Below, piece by piece: positions 7,823 through 16,595 of a stretch of 64,000 bases of DNA; positions within the stretch are counted from its first letter, which is position 1; the number at the start of each line of letters is the position of its first letter. This stretch comes from Halodesulfovibrio marinisediminis DSM 17456. Its GTDB lineage: Bacteria > Desulfobacterota > Desulfovibrionia > Desulfovibrionales > Desulfovibrionaceae. A program made the translations under genes and the position numbers. The DNA is taken from positions 682,001 through 746,000 of the forward strand of contig NZ_FSRG01000005.1 in the NCBI RefSeq assembly GCF_900129975.1. The letters are read 5' to 3'. The notes below the pieces were generated by a model that saw nothing but the letters and a program-made list of their open reading frames with translations, did no database searches and had not been told where the DNA came from.

Positions 7823-9877
7823 TTAACTTGCTTCTTTTTCTGCAACTACTTTTTCAATTACTGGTGGTGGTGCCTCTTCGTAGTGGTCGAATTCCATGGT
7901 GAAGACACCTTGACCGCCGGTAATTGAGCGCAGGTCTGGAGCATAGCGGAGCACTTCGCCCATAGGCACATGCGCTTTAATCTCCGTAATACCTGTTTTT
8001 GAATCAGAGCCGAGAACCTTACCGCGACGTGATGACAAGTCACCGATTACGTCACCCATGAACTCGTCAGGGATATGTACGGTCATTAGTACAATCGGCT
8101 CAAGCAAGGTTGGTTTCACTTGTTCCATTGCACCCTTAAGGGCAAGGGAACCGGCAATTTTAAACGCCATTTCAGAGGAGTCTACAGAGTGGTATGAGCC
8201 GTCGTAGAGTTTTACCTTGAAGTCTACAAGAGGGTATCCTGCAAGGCAGCCGCGCTGTGCTGCTTCTTGAATACCTTTATCTACGGCAGGGATGTACTGG
8301 CGAGGAATTACACCACCAACGATGGCGTTTTCGAATTCGTAACCAAAGCCCTGTGGCATGCCTTCAATTTCAATCCAGCAATCGCCGAACTGTCCGCGTC
8401 CACCAGATTGTTTTTTGTGTCTGCCTTGAACCTGTGCTTTCCCCTTAATTGTTTCACGGTACGGAATTTTAGGGGTTTTCAGCACCATTTCGCATTTGTA
8501 GCGGCGCATGGCGCGTTCAACACTGGTTTCAATATGCAGCTGTCCCATGCCGGAAAGCAGAATGTCACTGGATTCTGCATCGCGTGCAAGGTTAAGCGTA
8601 ATGTCCTCATCAAGAAGTTTGTGGACAGCAGCATAGATCTTATCTTCATCGCCTTTATCTTTTGGAGCGATGGCGTATGAAATAAGGTTAGGAGGAAGTT
8701 CCGGCATAAGAACTTCAAACGGAGCTTTAGGGTCTGTCAGCGTATCGCCGGTTTTAGTAACTTTGAGTTTAGGTACAGCGATGATGGAACCTGGACCGAT
8801 TTCCCCTTTAGCCTGCGTGGATTCTTTACCATTCATAAACAGTGGAGAACCAATGCGCTCTGTTTCTTCATGGTTAATGTTTGTCAGTACTGCATCGCCG
8901 GAGAAAGAACCGGAGAGCACGCGCATGATGGAGAGCTGGCCTGAGAATGGATCAGACAGAGTTTTAATAGTAAGTAATGCCAGCGGGTTGTCTGGAGAAG
9001 ATGCGCGCTCGTTACCTTCTTTATCAACCCATGCAGCGTGTTGTAGTGGAGAAGGCAAGAGATCTTGAACGGCGTTAAGAAGTTCTGCACCACCACGGTT
9101 TTCAAGTGCAGACCCAAGCATAACAGGAATGAGCTCGCGGGAGAGAACGCCCTCACGCAGCCCTGTTGTAATTTCTTCTTGAGAAAGTTCCCCAGTCTCA
9201 AGGTAGTTTTCCATCAATTCTTCATTGCTTTCTGCAATGTTTTCGATGGTTGTTTCACGAAGTACAGCGACTTCGTCAGCAAGGTCTTCTGGTACGTCAC
9301 CTGCTGTTGTTGTGCCGTCTTCATTAAAGAAAAATGCTTTGTTGTTCAGGATGTCAACGTAACCTTTGAAATCGTCACCCTGACCGATTGGCATCTGCAG
9401 CAATACAGGGCGGACCCCAAGGATTGAAGACAATCCATTGAAAGCATTGTCGAAGTCTGCACGGTCACGATCCATCTTATTAATAAAGATAATGGAAGGA
9501 AGATCTGCATCCTGAACAAAGTTCCATAGACGGCTGGTAAGGGGGCGAACGCCGTCAACGGCGTCAATAACAAAAACGGCGCCATCAACCCCGAACAACA
9601 GGTGGTTAATGTCGCCTACAAAGTTATTGTCGCCTGGAACGTCCATAAGGAAGTGGCGATTTTTGTTCCAGTCAATGGTGGCAAAGCCGGGCTGGATAGA
9701 ACCTCTTCGCTTTACTTCCTCTGGTTCATAGTCGAGTGAAGTGGTGCCTTCTTCAATTTTCCCAAGGCGATTGATAACCCCGGACTGAAACATAAGCATT
9801 TCAGCCAGCGAGGTTTTTCCACTTCCTCCAGTGCCCACAAGGGCATAAGTTCTCTGAGAATCAAGTGTCTTGGCCAT
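7823..9877 (-). CDS. Elongation factor G-like GTPase (EF-G paralogue)
   Basis: A 684-residue translational GTPase with the full EF-G domain plan. G1 is GTGGSGKT (15-22) rather than the usual histidine/aspartate-containing form, G3 is DVPGDNNF (79-86) rather than DTPGHVDF, and G4 is NKMD (133-136). Domain IV-like sequence (GRGQFGDCWIEIEGMP, PAVDKGIQEAAQRG) and domain V (PIVLMTVHIPDEFMGDVIGDLSSRRG) follow. This matches the EF-G-like subfamily, distinct from housekeeping fusA. The position of the catalytic histidine of EF-Tu/EF-G holds aspartate, so its ribosomal role may differ. Transcribed alone. Confidence 0.9.
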   Translation of the reverse strand: MAKTLDSQRTYALVGTGGSGKTSLAEMLMFQSGVINRLGKIEEGTTSLDYEPEEVKRRGSIQPGFATIDWNKNRHFLMDVPGDNNFVGDINHLLFGVDGAVFVIDAVDGVRPLTSRLWNFVQDADLPSIIFINKMDRDRADFDNAFNGLSSILGVRPVLLQMPIGQGDDFKGYVDILNNKAFFFNEDGTTTAGDVPEDLADEVAVLRETTIENIAESNEELMENYLETGELSQEEITTGLREGVLSRELIPVMLGSALENRGGAELLNAVQDLLPSPLQHAAWVDKEGNERASSPDNPLALLTIKTLSDPFSGQLSIMRVLSGSFSGDAVLTNINHEETERIGSPLFMNGKESTQAKGEIGPGSIIAVPKLKVTKTGDTLTDPKAPFEVLMPELPPNLISYAIAPKDKGDEDKIYAAVHKLLDEDITLNLARDAESSDILLSGMGQLHIETSVERAMRRYKCEMVLKTPKIPYRETIKGKAQVQGRHKKQSGGRGQFGDCWIEIEGMPQGFGYEFENAIVGGVIPRQYIPAVDKGIQEAAQRGCLAGYPLVDFKVKLYDGSYHSVDSSEMAFKIAGSLALKGAMEQVKPTLLEPIVLMTVHIPDEFMGDVIGDLSSRRGKVLGSDSKTGITEIKAHVPMGEVLRYAPDLRSITGGQGVFTMEFDHYEEAPPPVIEKVVAEKEAS

Positions 9878-9913
9878 ATACCTCTCCCTTATGTGGTTTT
9901 AGGGGATTATGCC

Positions 9914-9990
9914 TGCAATATTGCAAACGGCGGTGTTCCATAACTTGTCTAGAGGGGGGGCTACCCTGATGCGTCAGGGGGACACCCCTA
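9914..9990. promoter_or_regulatory. Palindromes in the leader of the EF-G-like gene
   Basis: A perfect 12-base palindrome TGCAATATTGCA (9914-9925) and a hairpin CCCTGA TGCG TCAGGG (9964-9979) nested in an AGGGG...CCCCT arm. Both lie in the transcribed leader, 40-110 bases before the minus-strand start. Possibly an operator and a leader structure; no known class recognised. Confidence 0.3.
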
Positions 9991-10154
9991 TGGTTCCACC
10001 TTGTATAACGCTGCGATACTTGTCAACCTCTCAGAAGAAATTTTCAAATTCTCAAACGGATACGTACCTTTCTGTTGAAATTTATTGTAACTTGTAGAAA
10101 TATAATCCGTCTTTAATTTTTGGCACTGCCAATACTGCTGATTTGGGAGTACGT

Positions 10155-10652
10155 ATGTACATCAACCTTATTGTTGGAATTATCTTTATTGTTCTTGTTG
10201 TGTGGATAGTGAAAGACTTTTTGAAAAGCCTAAAGTCGCCCGCGCGGATTATGGAAGATGAATTGAGCCAACGGCGGGAGAAGCAGGAACAGGTAGCGGC
10301 CAATATAGAGCGGCTTCGGGAAACCGGAATAAAAAAACTTGTTCCAGTGAGACGGGCAGTAGAAGAAATGAATGCTGCGTTGCCTGAAGGAAAACAGTTT
10401 GTCATAGAAAATAATCGTGACAATGTGGTGATTGTTTTTGAAAAAGCATATGTAAAGATTACGCATCGGCTGACGCAATTTTCCCTTAGTGGTAGTGAGC
10501 AAGATTTTGACGATGACGTAGTTAAGCATCAGCGCTTTGTTCTCGAGCGTAAGGATGAGCATGGCGATGTTGTCACAAGCCGCGAAGCTGATACGGAAGA
10601 AGAAGCAATACGGTTGATTGCACGTGAGATCGCAAATGTTGTTGAACCGTGA
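10155..10652 (+). CDS. Hypothetical single-span membrane protein
   Basis: A 165-residue protein with one N-terminal membrane helix (residues 2-22, INLIVGIIFIVLVVWIV), then a charged helical region (about 35-65) likely to form a coiled coil, and an acidic C-terminal cytoplasmic domain. The ATG at 10155 is chosen over a TTG at 10143 because GGGAG lies 6-7 bases upstream of it. Family and function not recognised. Confidence 0.65.
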   Translation: MYINLIVGIIFIVLVVWIVKDFLKSLKSPARIMEDELSQRREKQEQVAANIERLRETGIKKLVPVRRAVEEMNAALPEGKQFVIENNRDNVVIVFEKAYVKITHRLTQFSLSGSEQDFDDDVVKHQRFVLERKDEHGDVVTSREADTEEEAIRLIAREIANVVEP

Positions 10653-10676
10653 GCAAGTGCCAGTAATTTGCATAAT

Positions 10677-10746
10677 GTCTGCTGTATGTTGTTTTGATTG
10701 GATATGAACAGCAGACTGATGTTTTTTCGTTTAGTTTTTCAGTCTG
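10677..10746 (+). promoter_or_regulatory. Competing hairpins before the glutaredoxin-like gene
   Basis: GTCTGCTGT (10677-10685) pairs with ACAGCAGAC (10708-10716), followed by TGATGTTTTTT, which forms a terminator. CAGACTGA (10712-10719), within the 3' arm, can instead pair with TCAGTCTG (10739-10746). The two helices exclude each other. At minimum this is the terminator of the upstream gene. Confidence 0.45.
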
Positions 10747-10782
10747 TCTAGACGGTTACTATATATTCCAAATGGGGGCGAA

Positions 10783-11040
10783 ATGTCGAAAGAATGTACC
10801 CTGTATGCACTTTCAACCTGCATTCACTGTAGAAGGTTGAAAATTTTTTTAGAAGATCATGAGATCGATTTTGATAATATCTTTGTTGATAAACTCAAGG
10901 GCGAAGAGCGAAAGGAAATTCTTGATATTATAAGAAATTATAATCCAAAACTGTCTTTTCCTACACTCGTGGTAAAAGACGGTGAGTGCATCATCATAGG
11001 TTTCCATAAGGACCAGGTTGAGGAGGCGCTGAATTTATGA
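10783..11040 (+). CDS. Glutaredoxin-like thioredoxin-fold protein
   Basis: An 85-residue thioredoxin-fold protein with an N-terminal strand (CTLYALSTCIHC), the redox motif CIHC (C13, C16) and the cis-proline region LSFPTLVV (about 65-72). Glutaredoxins usually have CPYC, so CIHC points to a specialised redox partner. Its stop overlaps the next start (ATGA), so it is translationally coupled to the FTR-like subunit and likely its electron acceptor (inference). Confidence 0.9.
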   Translation: MSKECTLYALSTCIHCRRLKIFLEDHEIDFDNIFVDKLKGEERKEILDIIRNYNPKLSFPTLVVKDGECIIIGFHKDQVEEALNL

Positions 11041-11381
11041 GTAAGAAAATGACCGCTGAAGAGCTTTATAAAATGCTTAAAAAGATTCAGGAGCCGCGTG
11101 GATTTTATTTTAACAAAGATATGTCCATCACCATGCCGCTTCTTGAAAGCCTGCTCATTAACAAAGAAGAGTATGGTTACATGGCATGTCCTTGCCGTTT
11201 GCCTAACGGTGAGTTTGATAAAGATCGAGACATCGTTTGTCCGTGTGAGTACCGCGATCCTGATTTAGAAGAATTTGGTGTTTGTTATTGCGGTCTCTAC
11301 GTGACTGAAGAATACAATCAGGAAGATCACGGCGAAGTGGCAATTCCGGAACGCCGTCCACCAGAAAAAATTTTAGCGTAG
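11037..11381 (+). CDS. Ferredoxin:thioredoxin reductase catalytic-subunit-like protein
   Basis: A 114-residue protein with the complete six-cysteine signature of the FTR catalytic subunit: CPC at 51-53, CPC at 68-70 and CYCGLYV at 83-89. In the family these hold a 4Fe-4S cluster beside a redox-active disulfide and pass electrons from ferredoxin to a thioredoxin-type protein. No FTR variable subunit is adjacent. The partner is most simply the CIHC glutaredoxin encoded immediately upstream with a 4-base overlap. Confidence 0.93.
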   Translation: MSKKMTAEELYKMLKKIQEPRGFYFNKDMSITMPLLESLLINKEEYGYMACPCRLPNGEFDKDRDIVCPCEYRDPDLEEFGVCYCGLYVTEEYNQEDHGEVAIPERRPPEKILA

Positions 11382-11564
11382 TTTGTTTTGGCATTTTCGA
11401 GTGTTAATTGCCTTCGGCGAGCAAGGGCGCGAAATATTCGTCCCTCGTGAACGGTTGCTGGCACAAGGACCCGCAAGGGGGATGCCCCCTCTTGACCGCG
11501 ATTAGCGAGAAAGATTTATAAGCAGAAAAAACTACGGCTTATAGCTCAGTTGTTTTCATTAAAA

Positions 11565-11599
11565 AAGGCTGTCCTATCTAACTAGGGCAGCCTTTTTTT
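11565..11599. terminator. Rho-independent terminator
   Basis: Stem AAGGCTG-T-CCTA / TAGG-G-CAGCCTT with a TCTAAC loop, flanked by an A-run and a T-run, so it works both ways. It ends the redox pair's transcript and may stop minus-strand transcription. Confidence 0.88.
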
Positions 11600-11611
11600 C
11601 TACGAAAGGTA

Positions 11612-11785
11612 GTGATCATACCCCGCGAGGTTACATGAAAAAACGTACTTGTCTCGCGGTTAAAAGTTTTTGGTGAGTTCAGAGAACCTTGTTTCAACAG
11701 CGGTAGCTGTTCTCGAGGCACGAGAGGTTACAGATAGCGACAGTGAAACAGGTTTTATGGGCGCTGGAGGCAACGCTCCGCAATT
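11612..11785. repeat. Dispersed intergenic repeat, copy 1
   Basis: The gene-free stretch 11382-11793 carries, besides the terminator, an element beginning TTAAAAGTTTTTGG at about 11660 with AGAACCTT just after, and ending GGCGCTGGAGGC near 11760-11772. A second copy with the same layout is at 22834-22925. Internal inverted repeats are AACCTTGTTTCA / TGAAACAGGTT and a flanking CGCGAG / CTCGCG pair. Probably a REP/MITE-like intergenic element. The sequence at 11400-11520 shows short G/C-rich hairpins but no gene. Confidence 0.5.
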
Positions 11786-11793
11786 AAAAAACT

Positions 11794-12585
11794 CTATTCC
11801 AAGCCTAGAAGGTCAGCAGCGTTGCTGAGGAAGTTTTCCAGCTTTGGCAGTGAAAGCTTGAGCCGCTTTTTAAGTTTAGCGATTTCTTTGTCAGGACTAT
11901 ACAGCGGGTAATCTGACCCGAAGAGGATTTTTTCATGCGGGTGCTTTTTCATGATCGCACTGAGTGTTGGGTCATCAATGAAATCAAGAGTACTTGAAGT
12001 GTCGATATAGACATCTTTTCCTATGAGTACGTCAAGTGCATGCTGCCAGTGGTGGTAACCGCCGAAATGTGCTGCAACAAAACGTGCTTTAGGAAAATTC
12101 TCGATTAGTGCCGCAAGCTTGTACGGACAGGACGGGTTGTCTTTAGGGGCTAATCTGTCCCCGATGTGAAAGAGCATGACAAAGTCATTTTGTGCAGCTT
12201 CAATGATCGGCAGCAGGCGCTTTTCATCCATCCTGAATCCTTGAAAATCAGGGTGAAGCTTGAGACCTTTAATTCCTCGTGCTTTCAAGCGTGCGAGTTG
12301 GTTTTCCCAGTCGTCGAAATCAGGATGAATAGTTCCGAAGGGGATGGCATCCGGATGTGCAGCCTTAAGGGACAACGCAAAGTTATTCGCCGGAATAACT
12401 TGCGCGGCTGATGTTGCTGCACAGAGAACCACCATTTTATCCAGACCGGCTTTTTTAATTCGGTGGATAAGGTCATCCATAACGCCCGGACATTGGCATG
12501 TTACTCCGTAATGAGAGTTAAGATGCTCAACTGCTTTAGCGGCAATTTTTGGATGGAATGCGTGAGTGTGGAAGTCGATATACAT
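11794..12585 (-). CDS. Amidohydrolase-2 family metal-dependent hydrolase
   Basis: A 263-residue TIM-barrel hydrolase. Metal ligands are visible in the N-terminal DFHTHAF (4-10), in GLKLHPDFQG (about 110-119), in AAHFGGYHHW (about 170-179) and in FGSDYPLYSP (about 222-231), the pattern of the ACMSD/amidohydrolase-2 group that hydrolyses or decarboxylates small organic acids. It is last of three closely spaced minus-strand genes after two thioesterases (30 bases from the previous stop). Substrate unknown. Confidence 0.88.
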   Translation of the reverse strand: MYIDFHTHAFHPKIAAKAVEHLNSHYGVTCQCPGVMDDLIHRIKKAGLDKMVVLCAATSAAQVIPANNFALSLKAAHPDAIPFGTIHPDFDDWENQLARLKARGIKGLKLHPDFQGFRMDEKRLLPIIEAAQNDFVMLFHIGDRLAPKDNPSCPYKLAALIENFPKARFVAAHFGGYHHWQHALDVLIGKDVYIDTSSTLDFIDDPTLSAIMKKHPHEKILFGSDYPLYSPDKEIAKLKKRLKLSLPKLENFLSNAADLLGLE

Positions 12586-12614
12586 AATAGTGCAGCGTTC
12601 TTTATTCTAAAAAG

Positions 12615-13031
12615 TTAGTCTCCAACGAAGAGTTCTTTAAGCCATTCCGGAACCTTGACAGGACGCCCTTTTTCATTGGTACAGGCGTGCTCGGTTGAGC
12701 CGGTGGCAAGAATAGTGTCTTTTTCTTCGTTGTAAATTTCGTACTCAAAGGTCATGGACGCACGACCCCATTTGCTGATGCCTACACGGATGTAAATCAG
12801 ATCATCAAAGCGGGCAGGGCGTTTGTAGCGGCACTTTGCTTCTCGCACAGGAAGCATAATCCCCCGCTCTTCCACCTTGCTGTAGCTCATACCGTGTTCT
12901 CGTATGTATTCGCTACGGCTTCGCTCAAACAAATGAAGATATTCTGCGTAGTACATGACAGACATTGCATCTGTTTCACCATAGGAAACACGATGCGCAA
13001 GCCATGTGTCTGGAGTTGGAAATTCTGCCAT
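12615..13031 (-). CDS. YbgC-like acyl-CoA thioesterase (hot-dog fold)
   Basis: A 138-residue 4-hydroxybenzoyl-CoA thioesterase/YbgC-type enzyme cleaving acyl-CoA. The signature region VSYGETDAMSVMYYAEYLHLFERSRSEY places the catalytic aspartate in ETDAM followed by YYAEY. The start MAEFPTP at 13031 is preferred to an ATG six bases upstream, because GAGGG stands seven bases before it and only one base before the other. It sits between an acyl-ACP thioesterase and an amidohydrolase gene, about 30 bases from each. Confidence 0.9.
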   Translation of the reverse strand: MAEFPTPDTWLAHRVSYGETDAMSVMYYAEYLHLFERSRSEYIREHGMSYSKVEERGIMLPVREAKCRYKRPARFDDLIYIRVGISKWGRASMTFEYEIYNEEKDTILATGSTEHACTNEKGRPVKVPEWLKELFVGD

Positions 13032-13060
13032 AGTCATTCCCTCTATATATTCAGTCTATA

Positions 13061-13837
13061 TTATAAGCAGTGCTGTAAGTACGGCACATGGGTGTGCTGC
13101 CGTTTTCGCCATTCTGTGCGGGCACGGCACAACTCTTTGCCTGTTTCGTCAAGTGAGACGGAGTGCAGGTAATCCCCATCATCCATTTTACCGGATTTGC
13201 TTGTGAGTTTTTTTAAGGCCCCGCACTCTGTACGGTAGCTGATGTCGATAAGTACAGGTTCGTACTCCAGCATAAATTCTTCCGGCATAGATTCCTGAAT
13301 CCAGCCGAGGTACCGCACGTTATTTACATGTCCGTTAATGTCAATATCTGCTTTTCTGCTGATAATAGGGCATTCGTGCTCTGGTGAGCGCAAACGTGGT
13401 ACGGTTCGGGTGGGAAACTCTTTGCATGGCGGGTTGTTGGCCGGATAGTTCTGGGTAATGAATTCCGGAACAGGAACCAATTTACGCTTTTCAATGTCAA
13501 TGACAAGCCAAGCTGTAGTTCCTTCGGCGATGAGATGGTTCTCAGCATCGAAAACTTCAAAACAACGTAGCGCTAAATTGGGTGTGTGGGCAGAGGGCCA
13601 TGTGTGTATGGAGATGGTTTCTCCAGCATATGGATAGCGGTCGACAGTTACGGTGAGTCTACTGAGTACCCAAGCAAAGCCATGTTGCAACAGGTATTCA
13701 CCGGGGAATCCGTGTAAGCGAGCGTTGTTTGCTGCTGCTTCTTCAAAAAAAGAGGCAAAGGCTGCAGGAGAAGCTTTGCCAAACCGGTCCGTATGATAGG
13801 TCTTAATGGTGTAAGACTCTATGCCCTTCAATGTCAT
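13061..13837 (-). CDS. Acyl-ACP thioesterase (double hot-dog)
   Basis: A 258-residue protein of the FatA/FatB-type family that releases fatty acids from acyl carrier protein. The first hot-dog spans about 5-135 (YHTDRFGKASPAAFASFFEEAA, HGFAWVLSRL), the second about 150-250. The second carries DIDINGHVNNVRYLGWIQE, containing the catalytic Asn-x-His segment. It heads the operon with the YbgC-like gene and the amidohydrolase. Confidence 0.9.
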   Translation of the reverse strand: MTLKGIESYTIKTYHTDRFGKASPAAFASFFEEAAANNARLHGFPGEYLLQHGFAWVLSRLTVTVDRYPYAGETISIHTWPSAHTPNLALRCFEVFDAENHLIAEGTTAWLVIDIEKRKLVPVPEFITQNYPANNPPCKEFPTRTVPRLRSPEHECPIISRKADIDINGHVNNVRYLGWIQESMPEEFMLEYEPVLIDISYRTECGALKKLTSKSGKMDDGDYLHSVSLDETGKELCRARTEWRKRQHTHVPYLQHCL

Positions 13838-13918
13838 GTGTAATTCCCCTTTTGAATAAGCATGTTAGCTACCACTGACATCTGTCGAGGGCAAGGGGAG
13901 CGGGGTGCTTTTTAGTTT

Positions 13919-13957
13919 CGGTGGTTACGACTTCGTAAAGGAGAAGCGTAACCACCG
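13919..13957. promoter_or_regulatory. Long intergenic stem-loop
   Basis: CGGTGGTTACG-a-CTTC pairs with GAAG-CGTAACCACCG: 15 pairs, one bulged base, 8-base loop. On the plus strand it is followed by an A/T-rich tract ending in TTTTTTT; on the minus strand by AAACTAAAAAG. It lies just downstream of the dipeptidase stop and may be a weak terminator or an mRNA-end stabiliser. Confidence 0.5.
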
Positions 13958-13965
13958 GAATATTT

Positions 13966-14724
13966 TTATATTTTTTTCAGATTTGCATATGGGTTAAGTG
14001 AGAATTGTGCAGGAGTATAGATTGCGTGTTTTGCATGGGTAGCCAAGGCCCAGCGCTGAGTGCCGTATTCAAAATGCCACCATTCGCAGTGGAAGTTAAC
14101 AAAGCCTGCTTGAGTCATAACAAAGTAGAGAAGGCGTCTGTTATAGAGGGCTTCTTCTTCGCGATCAGTCAGCTCGTAGCCTTTTTCCAGCTTGTTTTCA
14201 AAATACTGCGTATTGGAAATTTGCCCCGGGTAGTCAAACGGCGAACCAAAGAATAGTTTTTTGCCTGCACGGTCTGCAATGGCAATATCAATGGCACCAC
14301 CTGTAGAATGTGGGGCAGGTGTGCTGGTGTCTTTCATAGGCTTGGCTACATATTGTTGTGCCATGATGGTAATATCATCTGCAGCCTTATCGGGATTAAG
14401 CATGGCAAGTGCATTTTTGCATTCTGAAAAAAGGAATGACTGGACTTCAGCAGATCTCCATCCATCAAGAATTACAAGACGCAGATGTGCCGGAAGCAGG
14501 GAAGATGCATGCAGTAAGCGTTCAAGAACGCCTTCACGTGCGTAACATTCTGTTAGTGCTCCGGGAATTTGTCGTTCATAATAAATTGAACGGCTGAGCA
14601 TGTGTTCCGGTGCATAAGAGAGCGGTACAATTTCTTCATGTGATTCCACAGAAGGGACAGCATAAACGGATTCCCATGATGGTTCTGGGATCTCATGGAT
14701 GGGTGGTACAATTTTATCAGGCAT
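13966..14724 (-). CDS. ddpX: D-alanyl-D-alanine dipeptidase, VanX/DdpX type
   Basis: A 252-residue zinc dipeptidase of the M15D family, which hydrolyses D-Ala-D-Ala. The zinc-binding PHSTGGAIDIAI (H at about 143, D at about 150) matches the HxxGxAxD core, and the C-terminal CEWWHFEYG supplies the catalytic glutamate and the third zinc ligand. WRSAEVQ is the conserved arginine region. There is no signal peptide, so it is cytoplasmic. No vanH/vanA/vanS genes are nearby, so a housekeeping wall-recycling role is more likely than glycopeptide resistance (inference). Confidence 0.9.
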   Translation of the reverse strand: MPDKIVPPIHEIPEPSWESVYAVPSVESHEEIVPLSYAPEHMLSRSIYYERQIPGALTECYAREGVLERLLHASSLLPAHLRLVILDGWRSAEVQSFLFSECKNALAMLNPDKAADDITIMAQQYVAKPMKDTSTPAPHSTGGAIDIAIADRAGKKLFFGSPFDYPGQISNTQYFENKLEKGYELTDREEEALYNRRLLYFVMTQAGFVNFHCEWWHFEYGTQRWALATHAKHAIYTPAQFSLNPYANLKKI

Positions 14725-14757
14725 GACAGATCCAATAATATGTATAGGTCAACGTGC

Positions 14758-16041
14758 CTAATATCCCAAAAGGCGTGGAAGCCAGAGGGATAGTTCCGGC
14801 ACAAAAATAAGCAGTAATTGGCAAATAAGCGCAACTGCGACAAAAGGCCATATATGTTTAAACATTTTTTCTAATGGAACATTTCCGACGGATGAAACGA
14901 TATAGACACATGCTCCCATAGGGGGAGTGATAAGCGCTATTGTGATGTTTAACGTCATCACAATACCAAAATGAAGCGGGTCAATACCAGCTTGAGCTGC
15001 AAGTGGACTAAATACTGGAGTCAGCAGAACAAGTGCAGCAATTTCTTCCATAAACATTCCGATGAGAAAGATGATGCAACTAATAAAGAGGAGCACCATA
15101 GACGGGGAGGACGCGTATTGCATTACAAGTGGTGCAAGCTGTTGAGGTAGACGTTCGGAAGATAGTATCCAGCCTACAATAGTTGCGGCACCGATAACAA
15201 TAAATATAACGCTGGTTAGGCGCACGGTATTGCAAACGGATTGGAGAATCCCTTTGCGGGAAAGCTGACGAGTCCACATTAGACCCATAATAAGCACATA
15301 GCCACAGGCTACAGCACCTGATTCGGTGGGCGTCATAAATCCAAAAAGAATACCGCCTACAATAATGCCGGGAGCAAACAACGCTGCTATTGCTCCGCCT
15401 GTAGATAACAAGAGTTCTTTAAAGGAGAACTTGGAGTTTACGATAGGAAGTGCAAGACGTGCGGCGCTGATACGGTGCATAATGATAAAGGCGATTCCAA
15501 GTAAGAGTCCCGGAACAACGCCCGCAATAAATAAGGCTCCGACGTTGGTTTTAGTCATTGCACCAAAGAGGATCATGAAGATGCTCGGTGGAATTATCGG
15601 TCCAATGAGAGAACTGCCAGCGGTTAGTCCTGCGGCATATGAATCAGGGTACCCACCTTTTTTCATGGCAGGAATCATAATGGAACCTACTGCTGAGGCA
15701 TCAGCGGCGGCGGAGCCGTTTACTCCGGCAAAAATGATACTCGCAACTACAGTAACATAGCCGAGACCGCCTTTTAAATGTCCGACCAGTGCTTCAGAAA
15801 AACGTAGTAGCCGTGATGTAAGGCCGGAATGACTCATGAGTTCCCCTACTAGAATAAAGTAAGGAATTGCCAGTAGTGAGAATGGTTCCATACCTCCATA
15901 AAATTGCTGAATCATAATACGCAGCTGTCCTAGCTTGTCGATATAAATGATACCGGCAAATGCAGTGGAGAGCATGGCAGCAAAGAGCGGAAGCCCTGAT
16001 GCAAGTGTAATAAAGAAGATGCACAGAAGAATGATCGCCAT
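14758..16041 (-). CDS. dctM: TRAP transporter large permease (DctM)
   Basis: A 427-residue inner-membrane protein with about 12 membrane segments, the ion-coupled translocation subunit of a tripartite ATP-independent periplasmic transporter. Family stretches are IPYFILVGELMSHSGL, FAGVNGSAAADASAVGSIMIPAM (about 105-127), GSSLIGPIIPPSIFMILFG and NITIALITPPMGACVYI. It is last in the dctPQM operon, two bases after dctQ. Confidence 0.96.
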   Translation of the reverse strand: MAIILLCIFFITLASGLPLFAAMLSTAFAGIIYIDKLGQLRIMIQQFYGGMEPFSLLAIPYFILVGELMSHSGLTSRLLRFSEALVGHLKGGLGYVTVVASIIFAGVNGSAAADASAVGSIMIPAMKKGGYPDSYAAGLTAGSSLIGPIIPPSIFMILFGAMTKTNVGALFIAGVVPGLLLGIAFIIMHRISAARLALPIVNSKFSFKELLLSTGGAIAALFAPGIIVGGILFGFMTPTESGAVACGYVLIMGLMWTRQLSRKGILQSVCNTVRLTSVIFIVIGAATIVGWILSSERLPQQLAPLVMQYASSPSMVLLFISCIIFLIGMFMEEIAALVLLTPVFSPLAAQAGIDPLHFGIVMTLNITIALITPPMGACVYIVSSVGNVPLEKMFKHIWPFVAVALICQLLLIFVPELSLWLPRLLGY

Positions 16042-16043
16042 GG

Positions 16044-16595
16044 CTATCTCTCCTTAATCCCGTGCTCTTGATATTCTGTGTCAGAAGAGGGTGAGGCCTC
16101 TGTTGTTGATAGGTTTACCAACGCTCCAGTAGGCGTGAATTGTTGAAGCAGATACTCAATAAGCATAAGCGTCATGCCGACTGGGATGGCCATCAGTGGT
16201 AGCGATTTTTTTATTCCGAGTGTCATGATCGTAAAGAGGCGCATTTTATACGTATAGGTGAATCCAAGCCAAATCATAAGCGCAAGGATGCTTATGAAGC
16301 AGAGCTTACGTAGCAAACAAACAATGCGTCTTGAATTCTGAGGTAGCCTGTCTACAAGGATTGTAATTGCCATGTGCTCACCTTGTTTTAATGCTGGTGC
16401 AGCAGCAAGCATCACCATCCAGACGAGAGTGATTTTAGCAAGGTCTGTTGTCCATATTGGTGGACGATAGAAACGAGAGAAAACTCCCAGCATTACTGTT
16501 GCCACGTTTATAAGCAGGAGCGCCCCTGCCCCAAGTAGACAAAGGCGCTCAAGTTTAGTGGATATATCTTGGCATAAGGTAGCCATAGAGGTCAC
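16044..16595 (-). CDS. dctQ: TRAP transporter small permease (DctQ)
   Basis: A 183-residue small membrane subunit with four hydrophobic helices (roughly 20-40, 52-70, 93-115, 138-158). Family hallmarks are FYRPPIWTTDLAKITLVWMVMLAAAPALKQGEHMAI and a final helix before an acidic tail. It shares a base with the dctP stop and is followed two bases later by dctM. Confidence 0.92.
   Translation of the reverse strand: MTSMATLCQDISTKLERLCLLGAGALLLINVATVMLGVFSRFYRPPIWTTDLAKITLVWMVMLAAAPALKQGEHMAITILVDRLPQNSRRIVCLLRKLCFISILALMIWLGFTYTYKMRLFTIMTLGIKKSLPLMAIPVGMTLMLIEYLLQQFTPTGALVNLSTTEASPSSDTEYQEHGIKER

Noticed and set aside
10021-10026. TTGACA as -35 of the EF-G-like gene
   Set aside because: The nearest -10-like TATACA is at only 13 bases, too short for a sigma-70 promoter; left unassigned.
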